DNA from: Rhynchopus euleeides
Taxonomy: Eukaryota; Euglenozoa; Diplonemea; Diplonemida; Diplonemidae
NCBI GenBank assembly: GCA_963210315.1
Contig: OY723260.1
Location: 372,001-436,000, forward strand
Reading direction: 5' to 3'
DNA: 64,000 bases
Below the pieces are notes generated by a model that was given only the letters and a program-made list of their open reading frames with translations, made no database searches and was not told the origin of the DNA. The first letter of the stretch is position 1; each line of letters starts with the position of its first letter. Of this stretch, positions 48,894 to 61,139 are shown one piece after another. The position numbers were made by a program, and so were the translations under genes.

Positions 48894-51144
48894 GGAACGG
48901 CCTCTGTGTTCATTCGCACTGGCAGGGCTCGCAACATGGCAAGTGTCACTGGGCATTCGTGCACCCCATCTGGTGTGTTAATGTTGGCTCTTCAAACAGG
49001 GGAACAAACCCTTCTGTCCGGAGGAGAAACAATTTTGAACGATTATTTTGCGTCCATCTCCCGGCAGCCCCCTGGCGAGAGGCTTTTCTGGTGGAAACGC
49101 AAAGTGGGGGAGGGGGGGCGAAGTTGCTTTGTAATTTGCTGTCTCTTCGGCAGCCATTTTTGTGCCGATTCGCATGCACCGCGCTTCTGCAGACTTTTTT
49201 TTTTGCATGCGTGCCGTGCCCATCAACGAGAAAAGAGCCAATGCAATCGGTTAAAAAAATCCTTTTCATTCGTTCTCCCATGAAATACCCTCCGCGAAAC
49301 ACCATCTGGTCGCATTGATTTCGTTTATGTGTGCGCGTTTCCCCACAACAAGAGGTCGGCCGCTGTCTCAGGTTCTTCTGGCGGCACAGAGTTCTCGGAA
49401 AAGCCTGGCATCACAAAGGCCCCCCGAGGGGCCAGCTCCCCCCCCCCCCCCCTGCCCCTTTGTCCCCTCGCGACTTCTGTGGCGGGCTCAATTTTGGCGC
49501 ATCTGCTTTTCTGAGCGGATATAAATGACCCCCCCCCCCCACCCACCCCCCCTCCCCCCAGCACAGGGGTGGACGAAAATATAACAGAATTTTTTTGAGA
49601 TCGGAATACACAACACACTGCCGCAGGCCCCCCCCCCCCCCTCCCCCCCTCCCCCATCCCATCCCATCCCCCCGGCTGCTGCACGACGCGGTCTTCACCT
49701 CCCCGGGAACCCATGAGCTAGAGATGTACTTCCCCCCCCCTCTCCCCCGCATGCGCAGCATCAAACGAGATGGCTCGTCATCAACGAGCGCATTAACGGT
49801 GGTGGGTGGTGCCCTTCGGTGTGCTCAAACCAGGCAAAAACGCGTGTCAAAAAAAACTGCGCCAGTTTGCAGCCAGGTGTCGTGGGGTGGGATCGCATAT
49901 TCTATTTCATTGAGAGCTGTGCTCGCAACGCAGGAAACCGTGCCCCGCGCAGATCCTTGCAGAACATCAACGCGCTTCATGACAGGCGCGTGGGGTGTTC
50001 TCGCGGCCGACTCTACGTGACACCCACGCGGTTTTACCCCCGGCAAATGCCTCGCCATTTTTCACTCGCCAAAACAGAAACTAGCACGGCCGCGAGGGAT
50101 GGGGTGGGGGGGTGGGAGAAGATGAAGATGAGGACGGAGGCGTTCTGAGGGGGTGGGGTGCGACAGTATACGAAAAAAAATGACTGGGAGAAACCCGGCA
50201 CGACAGATGACAAAGGGTAAGGAGAGAGAGGAGAGAGAGAGAGGCAGAAGGGCGGAGAAGGGTTAGAAGAGTGGGTTTTCGGGGGGTGGGGGCACCGCTC
50301 TAGAGTTTGCTATGATCTGGCATGTGTTTTTGTGTCGGTGGTGCTGTGTTGTGTGTGGGGGAGGGGGGGGGGGGGGGAGAGGGGGGCAGAAAGGGCTGTG
50401 TGCCAGGCCGTTCGCTCGGGGCGAAGTTGGGCCCAACTTCGCTAAAAAAATATATCTTCAGATTTACTTCGTCCCAACTTCGCCCAAGGGGACGAAGTTG
50501 GGATAAAAAAATTCTGGGCTCGGCCCCCACCCACCGAAGGGGGGGTGGGTGGTGAAAGAGCCCACGGGATCACGAGGCTCAGGGGATGGGGAATGCACGA
50601 GGAAGGAAGTGTTAGAAGGAGACCACAACGACCTTCCCCAAAGTACGATGCATTGCTCCGCCCAGACCCCCCTGTGGCGTATGTCTGGTGCCCAAGTCCT
50701 TTCAAGTTACATGAATCTGTCCATCCGCAATGAACAGATGTTCACTACCGTGGCCTCCGGCGGCTGGGGGGCTCCGCCCCCCAGACCCCCCTTGCAGCCG
50801 AACTGTGTGGCACAGCGGTCCCTGCCAATCCACGGGCGTTTCGCTCATAAGCAAGGTTATTAGTGCCTCCGGAGGTACTAACAGCCTTGCCAGAAGTGCA
50901 GCGATCTGCCCTCTCAAGGAAAGGTAGCCAAGTGTACCTCCCGAGGGGGCGCGAAGCGCCCCCGAGGGGCGCCTCCCTGTGGTTAAAAAAAATCTCAAAA
51001 TCCCAAAATCCCAAATAAAACTTCGTCCACCCCACACGGGATCTGTGGACGATAGCGAACGGCCTGCTGTGTGGGTATAAAAATAAACAAAAGGTATATA
51101 GGCGGGTGCGGAGGGGGGATTATAGGGAACGCAACACACAACAC
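48894..51144. other. no gene seen; homopurine/homopyrimidine and small repeats
   Basis: C runs occur at 49438-49450, 49528-49560 and 49628-49660, a GA-rich tract at 50218-50260 and a G run at 50360-50380. The palindromic repeat copy 2 is at 50408-50442, with related GACGAAGTTGGGA text after it, a 60-bp repeat is at 50735-50792 and a GC hairpin is at 50941-50970. No coding sequence was recognised. Confidence 0.5.
50735..50792 (+). repeat. 60-bp GTGGCCTCCGGCGG repeat
   Basis: Full copy preceded by the spacer word GAACAGATG. A partial right end (CCGCCCAGACCCCCCTGTGG) lies just upstream at 50655-50676. Confidence 0.85.
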
Positions 51145-51888
51145 TCAGTACACAACATGCCTCGGACGCGACTGCTGCCATGCGGACGCCGACCCGAAGC
51201 CGGCCCCAGCCCCGCCTCCCCCCATGTCCAACCCCGGCGAGGCCATCGCCCTCCTCGGGGAGCTCTGCTTCTGAGGCTCACACGCCACACCACCGGGGTC
51301 CCCTCCGGTGTCACCTCCACCTCCACCACCACCTCCACCTCCACCATCCCCAACCCCTGCCACGTCGTCCCCGGCGGGCCCCAGGGAGCACCCTGGGAAC
51401 TGGGGAGATCTCAGGCTAACCCCGGCGGAGTTTGCAGAGCCTGTGGAGACGAAGGATGGGGCGGTGCTTTCGACGGGGCTTGCGAGCACAACGCCAGCCC
51501 CGCCTCCTCCAGCACCCCTCCCGCCGGAAGGGCCGAGCAGGCTGTGGACGTCCATCGGGGTGAACGGGGTCCCGTCGCTCCCCTCCCCATCGCAGCCATG
51601 CGCGGGCCTCAGAGATGCCGCAGCCGGGATCCCGAGCAGCCACGGCACGCCCCCGAGGGGGGAGGTGAGCGAGGCCAGGCGGTGCCGGGAGAGGCAGAGC
51701 CATCGGACCCACGCGTCGCAGTCCTCCGCCGACACAAAGGTGATCTCACAGCAGTGCCCCTCGGAGGTGCGGAAGCTGAGCTCCACACCGGAGGGGGCTC
51801 TGGCAACGGAGGTCCCGTCCAGAGGGATATACCCCGCAGCAGCCATGCGCGATGCGGCAGGGCCTCTCGCCCCCTGCAGCGGGGCAGA

Positions 51889-51927
<39 letters not shown>

Positions 51928-54900
51928 TGTGCTGCCCCCACCTCCACCCCCCCTCTGCTGCGCCACCTCGCGGTATATCCCAATCCCATCCGCCTCCCCG
52001 ACACACCACCTCCGCTTGTTGCTCCCAGCAGGTTCGCGGATATAGCACCACGTCTTCGGCGGGTCCTCCTCCTTCACATCCTCCCCAGCTCCACCTCCTC
52101 CAACAGCCGGCGCCGGCACCGCCGGCGAAGCCAGCATCCAGGCGGGGGGTGCGCCGCTTCCTGCGCTGCTGCTGCTGCTGCTGCGGTGCCATCCCGGGCG
52201 GGAAGGGATGAGAGATCCCCATAAAGGAGCTGATGGAGGCGGCGTCTCCGCCGCGGTGCGTGGGGGAGGGAGCAGTGTGGCGGACTCAGGCGTGTTGCCG
52301 GAGGGAGGGCGGCTGGAGGAGGTGGCAGGTGCGGTGGGGCACCCCCCGGCGGTGTCGACGGATGCGGCGGGGGTTGCGATCCCGCAGAGGTCCGCCCAGA
52401 GCCCGGATTTTGAAAGCGCGGCGGTGGGGGTCGTCGACATGCCTCCGCCAATGACCCCGCCTCCTCCACCGCCCCCACCACCACCCCCTCCCGACGACGC
52501 TGTCACAAAGCTGCTCCCCCCAAAGGAGAAGAGACTCGCCCTCGATAGAGACGGCGTTGTCAGCGGAGGTGGCGGGGGCGGGGATGCCACTGCAGCAGAC
52601 GAGACCCCACCACCACCGCCACCTCCTCCACCACCACCACCCCCCACCACCGCAGTCAGGTCGTGAAGGAGTATAGCGGGGCTCCCGGAGAGTGGGTTGG
52701 TGGCGGTGGAGGTTGGAAGGCCTGTTTGGCGGAATGCGGCGCGTGGTGCCGCCGTGCCGCCGCCCCCACCCCATGCGGTGGTGGTGGGGGTGGGGGTGGG
52801 TGTCGGGGCTGTGAGAGGTGCTGCTGCGCCCCAGCCGGCCCCCTCCGCCAACCCGTGGCTGGGTTTTTCCGGGAGGGGGGTGGGGGCCGGGGTGGGGGAG
52901 GTGAACAGGGGGGTGGGGATCGCGGATATTCCGTTCCCCCGGGCGGTGCTGCTGGTGCTGGCGGCACCACCACCACCACCACCACCACCACCCCCAATGG
53001 GGTTCGGCAGACTATGGCTTCTGCTGTCAGGAACACCGCCTCCACCACCCAGGAGGGGCGACGGAGCGGCCTCCCCACTGCGGAGCAGCTGCTGCACAAC
53101 CCCAGGCGTCCCAGGAAAACCCCCCCACCCCCCGCCACCCCCGCTGCTGCTGAGGAGCGACGGGAATGCCGGGGAGGTGGCACCACCGCCACTCCCCCTC
53201 CCTCCCCCAAACAGCAGGCTCCCGGCGGGGCTCCCCCCCCCGGCAAGCAAGGGGTGGGGCGGCTGGGGCTGCGCGGTGGGGAGCAGCAGGGGCGGCGGGG
53301 CGGCTGCGCCGCCCCCTCCGACCCATGGGATGGCGGCCGGCCCGTCGACACCCCAGCTGCTGGGGGCAGCCCGGCTGTCTCCGTTTGCCGGGGTGTAGGC
53401 GATAGCCGCAGGGGAGGTGTCGCCTTGCAACCCCTCCGGGCGGTGCCCGGGGCTGCCCAGGGGAGACCCTGTGGCGCAGGGAGTTGCGGCTGCGCCGCCC
53501 CGCCCTGCACCACCCTCCAGCCCCGCCGGCGCGGCGGCGGGGAGGGTCGCGGCGGGAGGGGGTGGCGTTGCCAGGCGGAATGTGGCAGTCCCCTGCGGGT
53601 TGTTGCGGAGGCCGTCGCGCGCGTCGCGCAGCGCGCGCTTCAAACCCTCCTTCCCGCTGATGGGCAGCCCGTTCACCTCCATCAGGCGCATCCCGGGGGC
53701 CACCCCCATGTCAAACGCCGGGCTGGATTGGGAAACCCCCTTCACAAACACGTCGGAGCTCCCAACACCCCCCTCCCACTCGATCCCCGGGGTGGTGCTG
53801 AAGGTGAACAGCTTCCCCTCCCGCTCGGAACCCTCCCCCGCGGCCTGTGGAGTGGCCGGAACCGACGGTGCACCCGCCTTCGCACCCCGACCCGGCAGGG
53901 CGTTGGCTGCGCTGCTGGAGGTGGGGGTGGGGGTGGGCGTGTTGCCGTCCTCACTGAGGCGGGGACCCATTGTCGTGGTGGCCGCTTCGAGAGCACCGCT
54001 GCGGAGACTCTGCAGGAGGGCAGACTTCGCCTTGCTGGTGTAGTCGCCTGCGCGGGGGGAGGCTCGCAGGCTTGGGGTGCGGGCCATGGGAGATGAGCTG
54101 CGGATGTTCGCCGCCTTGCACTGCTTGCAGAGCTCGAGCTGCTCGGAGGGCCGCATGTGCCGCCAGCGCTCCAGCCCAACCAGCTGCTTCGCGGCGTTGA
54201 GGGTGGCGTAGGGCTGCTGCAGGACATCCGATTTCGCCTGCGCCTCGATGGCTGCGCCGCGGAGGATCGTCTGCTTCATCTCCTTCGACATCAGATCCCA
54301 CCTGCCCCCGTATTTCTTCTTCGCCTGGGCGAGCGTCATCCAGACACGCCCCACCTCCGCCTCCGCTTCTGTGAGGTGTTGGGGATGGGGGTGAGGGTGG
54401 GGGTGAGGGTGAGATAGATAGATGTAAAGGCGAAACTACAACGAGAAAGCGGTCCCTCTCGCGTGGCGCTTGATTTGGCCCGTGCTTGTGTGGGCCGGGG
54501 CTTCAGGGGGGGCAGAGGCACGTTGTCAAGCACTTGAGAGCGAGATAGAGTATGCAATGCTGGTAGGGTGGGCTGCATTTCCGACTCCCTCGGAATGCAC
54601 TTCGGGCGTTGCGGAAGTGACACAGATGCAGGTGGTGGGGGCATACCCTCTTTGATGCCGTCGTCTTCCGGCAGGTCCCACGGGCTGCTGAAAGGCTTGT
54701 AGCGGACCTCGTCGTATACCACCTCGGTTTGCTCGACAGACTGCCGGGACTTTGCGCGGGCATCCACGGCGCTGCTGCGGCCGGAGAGCCACAGCAAGAG
54801 TTTCCGTTTGCTCGCAGCGGCCTGTGGTGGGGGATGTGCGGGGTGGGGGTGATGGAGGGAGGGGGGATCGATCCATGCAATTTCAAAAGGAACGAAGGGG

Positions 54901-56645
54901 GGTCTTCGCTACGGGGTGATCGTCAGTGCAGTTTTGGTGCATTTCCTGTTGAATTAGGTGAAAACTGACGGAGATTGACGAAGGATAACGACCAGCGAAG
55001 ACCCCCTAATGCAACCGGGTGAATCACAAGAGAGAAGGGTCGCAACGACAGTTGGTGATCTTCGAACGCCCAACACCCCCCCCCCCCCACAGCCCGCCGG
55101 GCGTGTGAAGCTTCCGCAAGGATACACACGGCAAAAATCTCTTTTTTTAAAGTGGAAGACGACAAAACCCGCCGGGTGTGGCTACACCCGGGGAGGGCCT
55201 TTTTACCTGCCATCACCGCCTGCCGAACATACCTTCCACAGGGCCTCCCCTCGGTTGTCGGTGCCCGCCGTACGCTCCTCCTGCACCCCTGTCTCACAGG
55301 GGTAAGTCTCCTCACGCGACTGGAAGTACTCCTCGTAGATGTCGTAGGCATGGTCGAACAGCAGCATCTCCCCGTCCGACTGCCGCACGCGGATCTGATT
55401 CTCATCTGCATCACGGTAGATCTTCCTGCCACGCTCATCCTCTGTGGCCTCCCACTTGACGAACGGCGGGAAGTTGAGCAGTGCGAGACGCGGCGCCCCC
55501 TTCGCATGGCTGACGTAGCAGTCGTTGCGGGTATCCGGCTGCTGCTCCGCCTTCCGCCGCCTGGCAGACGACCTCGCCTTGTTCACCGTCACCTTCGCAT
55601 CCCGCCACTCCGTGCCGCTGCACAGCGCCCGCTGCACCTGGGGGACCACCTTGACATACTGCAGCCACCGCAGCCACTCGTCCCTCTCCCCCACATCCTT
55701 CGCAGTGAGAACGTAGCGAAGCGACGGGTCAGTCTTGTGGACAATCGCCAGCTTGGAGGACCACTGGTTCTCCACACGGAAGACGTATTGATCGAAAGGG
55801 AGGATCACCTTGTCGAGGTCGAACACCTTCATGCCCATCACCGCGACGTACACCAGGAAGTGGTCATCCTTTGCCTTGACCCGGCGGTATTCAACATCGC
55901 GCTGCTTCTTCGGATGGTCCTCCTCGCGCACCCACAGGATTTCCTTGGAGGGGGGGAGGTCCGCACTCAGCTTGCAGCAGAGGTGGATCTCCTGAACAGC
56001 GCTGGACTCATTCAGCTTCCTCCGCGACTGCAGGAATGACTTTTTATACTTCTCCACAGCGCTCTGCTTCAGCGTCGGCAGAACCGTCGCGCCGTGACCC
56101 CTCACCCGCATATGCTCCGTCTCCCTGAGCAGGAGGTAGTCTTGAAGCCACTCTACCCAGCTGTCACGCTCCTTCGTCCCGTCGCAGACAAACTCGCCGT
56201 ACACACCATGCCCTTCAAAGGTAAAGATCAAGTGCCCCCACCGGAACTCACCCGGGTCGTCATCGGTGGTGGTGCTCGTCGGGGTTCTGGAAAAGGCGGA
56301 GAAGTGAGGCCGGATCGGGAAGCTCTTTGCGTCCACCTCCTCCAACACCTTCTTCTCGGTGATGATCAGATCGCCGAGGGAGCACTCCCGCTGGAGAGTG
56401 GACTTATTCGTATCGTCCTCCCGGTAGACCTTCAGGGTGCCCGACGGGCTCCCGGGGCAGCTGGGGTCCACCGAAGCCACCACGAAACGCGGCTGCCACA
56501 TGCTCTTCCCCAGAAGGCTCCTCCGGCTGCTCATGCGGCTGTACACCCACCCCTGCCTCACGTGCTCCCTCCCTTGGAGGAGGCGGTTCGACTTCAGAAC
56601 ATTCTCTGTCTCGTCATGCCCGGGGGGCACGACGCTGATGTCCAT
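51145..56645 (-). CDS. PH-PH-PDZ-PH scaffold protein, three exons
   Basis: I join 56645-55233, 54821-54647 and 54368-51145 (1603 aa). Intron 1 has donor AAG/GTATGT and acceptor CCACCACAG, phase 0. Intron 2 has donor GAGG/GTATGC and acceptor ACCTCACAG, phase 1. The frame is open throughout. Domains: PH1 about 28-173 (GWVYSRM ... RDSWVEWLQDYLL), PH2 about 262-335 (RYVLTAKDVGERDEWLRWLQ), PDZ about 714-796 (DVFVKGVSQSSPAFDMGVAP, GMRLMEVNGLPISG), PH3 about 1299-1424 (TWCYIREP ... EDCDAWVRWLCLSR, with a poly-Ala/Gly insertion). The region between PDZ and PH3 is very Gly/Pro/Ser-rich. PH domains bind phosphoinositides or proteins, and PDZ binds C-terminal peptides, so a membrane-associated adaptor is likely. 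Intron 1 contains a MITE (54898-55006). Exon calls are by consensus only. Confidence 0.8.
54898..55006 (+). mobile_element. 109-bp-family MITE, copy 4, inside an intron
   Basis: GGGGGTCTTCGCTACGGGGT to CCAGCGAAGACCCCC, a full-length copy with intact ends. It lies within intron 1 (54822-55232) of the PH-PDZ gene, opposite in sense or sense-neutral because it is nearly palindromic at its tips. Confidence 0.9.
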
Positions 56646-57086
56646 TGCCCCAACCCACCCCAGATATGGGGTCGGGTTTTGTCAGGCCAAGCAAGAGAGA
56701 TGGGAAGGATGGGTCAGGGTCACCGCACCGAAACCATGCGAGGGTGAGGGAGGGAGAGGGAGAGAGAGAGGGGCGGTGAGGGCGGCGTATGCCGAGCGTC
56801 AGCGCCGGGGAGCGGGGGGGCAGGGGGGGTTGTAGGGCTCACACGGTTAAGCATACGAGAGAGAGAGAGAGGGAGAGGGGGAGGGAGGAAGGGGGAGATA
56901 GAGGGGTGGAGGGGGGGGGTTTGGCTGGGCCGTGTCTCTCCTGGGCACACACACACACACGGTCCCCTCTCGCTTCAGAGAGGCGCCCGAGGGCTGGCAC
57001 TCATTGGTGCAAGCGGGGTGGGGTGGGGGGGGTGGTGGTGGTGTGGCCTGTTGTGTGGTGGTGTGTATGTTGTGGCGTAAAAAAAC

Positions 57087-57123
<37 letters not shown>

Positions 57124-57129
57124 ATGTGC

Positions 57130-57965
57130 CGATGTATATATACGCCAATGTATATATACGTATATATACGTTCGGAGGTCCCGAAAATCCGGAAATATAC
57201 GTCCCCTATGTAATTCCCTGTTGCACGGTGGCCAGGTCACTGTGGGGTAACCTGGGTGGGATCTCCCGCAGGATATGTTGAGTGGATATATCCCGCTCTG
57301 TGCCTTCGACAGATACTTCCCTTGGAACGAATTGAAACGCCAATCCGGCTGCCCACAGGGTGTTCCGCTTCTTGTGTCCGCACCTTACGTGGCCACATGT
57401 AGTTGGGCAGTTAGAAAGATACCGCCCTCCCCTGTGCACAGGGTGGAACCTGTGCAGAGGGGAGGTGCCTTTCTGAGTCAACTGAGTGGTGACGGGGCAC
57501 CCAGGTATTGACTGGTGGTGACCATGCTGTGCTGGGGTCTTCCCAAAGACGACATATCGTTTTTGGTCGTGTTCGCTCCGGAGACGGCGTTTGATGGGAT
57601 GATGCAAGGACGGCACGTGGGCACCGATCAGGAAGTGGGCAACGCTGGTGATGCAACGTTTCCTTACCTCGCCAAGGTGGCGCCAAGACTGAGCAATGTT
57701 CCCGACTCTCGAACAACGAGCGGCGCTCGTCTAGTCGGGCCCGTACCAGGACCGCGAAGCGTGCCCGGCTAGCGTAAGGGTGGACAGCCAAGCTGTGTAC
57801 CACATACTGTGCACCTTAGGGATCGTGGACCCTCTCCACCCACACATTGCCCACAGGAAGAACGTAACGTATATTGCAACGTATATGCGTATATATACGT
57901 ATATATACGCCATGTATATATACGTATATATACGTTCGAGATCCGGATATACGTCGTATAGCACA
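57130..57965. repeat. direct-repeat pair of TATATACG microsatellite with unique tail
   Basis: Two copies in the same orientation about 750 bp apart. Each has the alternating GTATATATACGTATATATACG block plus a shared non-microsatellite tail, and each is beside a G run (57082-57118 and 57970-57987). Confidence 0.65.
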
Positions 57966-58025
57966 TCACTGGGGGGGGGGGGGGGGGTGGACAAAATTCG
58001 TCTCAAATCAGTGTTTTTGTCATAG

Positions 58026-58210
58026 TTTCCCTTCGCGCGAAGCTTTTTGGCTACGCGCGAACCCCCCGGACCCCTGCGCGAGCGCGTAAAAAAAAAGGGG
58101 GTTCGCGCGAAAAAAAAGCGCATTTCGCGCGAAAAAAAAGTGCTTCGCGCGAAAAAAAAAGCGCTTCGCGCGAAAAAAAGGGGTAAAAAAGCGCTTCGCG
58201 CGAAAAATTT
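58026..58210. repeat. TTCGCGCGAA / poly-A array, cluster 1
   Basis: Seven or so TTCGCGCGAA palindromes (some GCGCGAA only) are separated by runs of A and short GCGC words. Cluster 2 is at 60180-60320. Confidence 0.85.
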
Positions 58211-59138
58211 GGCCCCTTGGCACCTTGTCCCTGTGGCTGTGCTGTGAACAGTGTGACTATTGTTGGCGTCCAGCTCACTGTGTCATGCGCCTTCTCCATG
58301 CCTCCATGATTGATCGTCTTCTTGATATTGGGTGTGGTGCTCACCTGTGAGCATGTGGCACAGGGACGAAAGACGAGAGTCTCTCAGATGCGTCCTCTGA
58401 TGGGAGGCAGATGACTGGAACAGGCACCTGGTACAGCAGGCACGGGTACAAGAAGTGGGCCAGAAATAGGGCTCAGCAGAAGCGCAAGATTTGCCCGTCT
58501 CAGCTTCCCGCCCCAACTTCCGCTCAACGGTATTGTCGGGAAGTCCTCAGGCATGCCCGGGTCGGCGCCCCCCCCCAAGGCCTGACGCCCTGCCTGATAA
58601 TTGACGGTCCCGGGTTCAAAACCCGCTCAGGTGCTGTGTGTCGTCGACACCGTGACTGCGGCAGTCGACATCCCAGACGGGTCGCCCCTCCTCTGTGCAA
58701 AGTACATCCGGGCGAGGCTCCCACCGCGCTCGATTCTGGGTTGTCCGCCATGTGCTGTCATGGAGCCTGCGTATTGAACGATTTGAACGATTTTTGGCCG
58801 TGCTCGTAGCATTCCCCGTTGAGGGGGTCGCTATTTCGTGTTCTCCTGGCCGCACGGAGGCATTGCCTTACGTCGCCTCTTCCTCTTTTCCTTTGGTGGT
58901 GTGTTGGTCTGGCACAGAGGGCGGGACCGTGCTGATATGCACAGTGACGACTCTCCCTTTTGTTTTGTGCCCGCCTCCACCGAGATTCGGCTGATGCCTC
59001 TCAGACTGGGGGCGGGCGGTCGCCGACGCTGACGCGCCTGGCGGCCTGTGGTAAGTGACGTGGGGCTGGGATGGGGGGGGGGGGGGGGGTGCTGGGAGGT
59101 CGGGCCGAAGCCCTTGTTCTCTGATGATGTTATTTGGT

Positions 59139-59573
59139 TCACGCGTTCAGGTAGTCCTTCTCGCCGTGCTCCGTTACCCCTGCCTCGGCCAGGTAGCGCA
59201 GCGCCTCCTTGCAGTTGTGCAACAGCAGGTTGTGCACGTTTGTGGCTGTGAGGTGGTGTCGGGCCGACGCTGTCGCGGGGCAGCCGAAGAAGAGGTGCTT
59301 CAGTGAGACCCCAGGCGGGGGGTGGCCCGGCGCATGCTTCAGGCAGGGTTGGCAAGGTGGTTGTGCCGTGCCCGGGATGTCATGGTCGTAGACCAGGCGG
59401 TGGTGGTCGGCCCGGAGTCGGCGGATGGTGGTTTCCCCTAAGCGGGTGAGTCCCTCCATGCGGAGGTCGGGGCGTTGCAGTCGCGTCTCCCCGATTCCCG
59501 AACGGTACGCGTACACGCTGTCCGTGCGGGGCACCGTTGCGTCGTTGTAGATGTGGCGTATTCGGGCTGTCAT
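59139..59573 (-). pseudogene. non-LTR retrotransposon C-terminal fragment
   Basis: A 144-codon ORF with GETTIRRLRADHHRLVYDH, which lines up with EEVLIRQLRAGRHRLLWDF in the fragment at 27665-28600, then a C-x2-C ... H-x4-C finger (C74, C77, H93, C98 in PPCQPCLKH ... LKHLFFGCP). The finger spacing differs from the other fragment, so it is from a related but distinct family. RNase H and reverse transcriptase are missing. Upstream, a GGATATCC-rich stretch (59636-59760) replaces coding sequence, so this is a 5'-truncated remnant. Confidence 0.65.
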
Positions 59574-60179
59574 GGAGCCTGCGGCGTATTCGGGCGTGAA
59601 AACCGTAGGTGGTGGTTCGATTCCCAGAACTTGGGTAGGATATCCTATGGGATAACCTACGGGATATTGCTTCTCGCGTTGGATATCCTACGCCAAGGTG
59701 GAACCCTGCAGAAGACACGAGAGTAACAGCGAGGGACATCCCACGGATATCCCGCTCTGTTACCTCTCTGTTCCCTCGGGTACCCCGAGAGAACGTCATC
59801 CCCCTTCGGCCTGGGCTTGTGCCACTGGCTGGGCTGCTTCTTGTACAGGTCGATGGAGTGAACGCGCTGGGTTATTGCGCCAGGTACTAGCTTCGGCAAA
59901 CTGCAGCAGAGTGGGTGGCTCTCCAGTTGTGCTGGGAAGATGGTGGAGGGTCACCAATATTGTGAGGCGGCTCATTCTTCAGCATTTCTGAGCGAAAATC
60001 CCTCAGTACAACACCTCCCCCCCCCCCGTTTGCAAAGGCAAAACAGGTAGTGTCCGCCACTTTGGAGCTGATTTTGACCCGAGTTTGGCGGAGTTTGGCG
60101 GAGTTGGGCGGTGGTGTGGCGGCGTTCGGCGGAACCCGTTTTGGGCCAAATCAGGTGGCCCACCCCCCAAATGCGCTTT

Positions 60180-60320
60180 TTTTATTCGCGCGAAAAATAG
60201 GTGCGCTTTTTTTCTTCGCGCGAAAAAAAGGGGCGTTTTTTTATTCGCGCGAATAATAGGGGCACTTTTTTTTTCGCGCGTCGCGCGCGTCCGACGCACG
60301 AAAAAAAAGGCCTTCGCGCG
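60180..60320. repeat. TTCGCGCGAA / poly-T array, cluster 2
   Basis: Same TTCGCGCGAA palindromes as cluster 1, but spaced by GTGCGCTTTTTTT-type words, ending in a TCGCGCGCGTCC stretch. Confidence 0.85.
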
Positions 60321-61139
60321 AAGGAAAACTATGTTTTGTTTGCAAAAAAAACAACCCCCCCCCCCCCCCCCACAAAAAAAACAAGGAGTTGCTGGAAAAC
60401 TGTCCTTATTTTATTCACTGCATGATGAGTCGCAAAATAATCTGTTCAGCAGCAACCCCGCTCCTCAGCCCCACTGATGCAACAGCTCCGGTGCATGTTG
60501 GCAGCAATCTGGGTTCCGTGTGGGGGTTGGGGGGATGGGGGGTGGAGGGGGGGGGGGAGGTGGGGGCGCAGCGCTTCACAACCTCACCTACACTCCTATC
60601 CGCACTAACGCCTGAAACGGCTATCAAGGTTGTCTTCGCGTCTACCTCACAAACGAGAGCACCTGCTCCGCTCTGCTGCACTTCTGCTTCCCTTTGCTGT
60701 GCGATGCGTGAATGTGGGCGGGGAGAACGGCACTGCGAAGTGACAGCCTGGCACTCAAAAGTCACCGTGCCGTTGCAACGGCATGCACGTCACACATATA
60801 TACGACACTATTCGTTGGCAGCAGTGTAGGACTCACTGAGCTGAGTCCTGCTCATGATGTGTCCTACACTGCACGCACCACGCATAGCATTTTTTTTTAC
60901 GTGACTATTCGTTGCTTAGCGCATCGAGAGCGAAACCTGATGCGATCTCATCACCACACATAAAGTTGGATATAATGCGCAAAAAAGGAAATGACGGGCA
61001 AATCAGCCTGACCCGGAAGTAGAGAATGCATCGCGCATGCTGTTCGCCCGACCTCCTGAGCCAATTGCCTCTCATAAATTCCTGCTGCGAATTCTTTTGA
61101 CATCGGCAGAGCAGCCATCGTATCTTCGTTTCGCACTAA

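Larger units (their letters stand above)
56646..59138. other. no intact gene; direct TATATACG repeats and a possible retroelement scrap
   Basis: GA-rich (56740-56910) and G-rich tracts are followed by a G run (57082-57118). Bases 57130-57210 and 57895-57965 are direct repeats of ATGTATATATACGTATATA followed by CGTTCG and a TCCGG...ATACGTC tail. Between them, minus-strand frames contain WRGKETLHH and, shifted, HFLIGAHVP, which together resemble the C-terminus of a non-LTR retrotransposon (weak). Bases 58026-58205 hold TTCGCGCGAA repeats. Confidence 0.45.

Noticed and set aside
51106..54096. plus-strand ORFs of 245-477 codons opposite the PDZ/PH exon
   Set aside because: Gly/Pro/Arg low complexity that mirrors the minus-strand exon, with no domains.
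58590..58640. tRNA-like B box (GGGTTCAAAACCC)
   Set aside because: The T-arm is plausible, but no matching acceptor stem, A box or anticodon arm could be built upstream.
59605..59640. GGTTCGATTCC, a perfect B-box consensus
   Set aside because: The T-stem does not pair correctly and no cloverleaf can be drawn.
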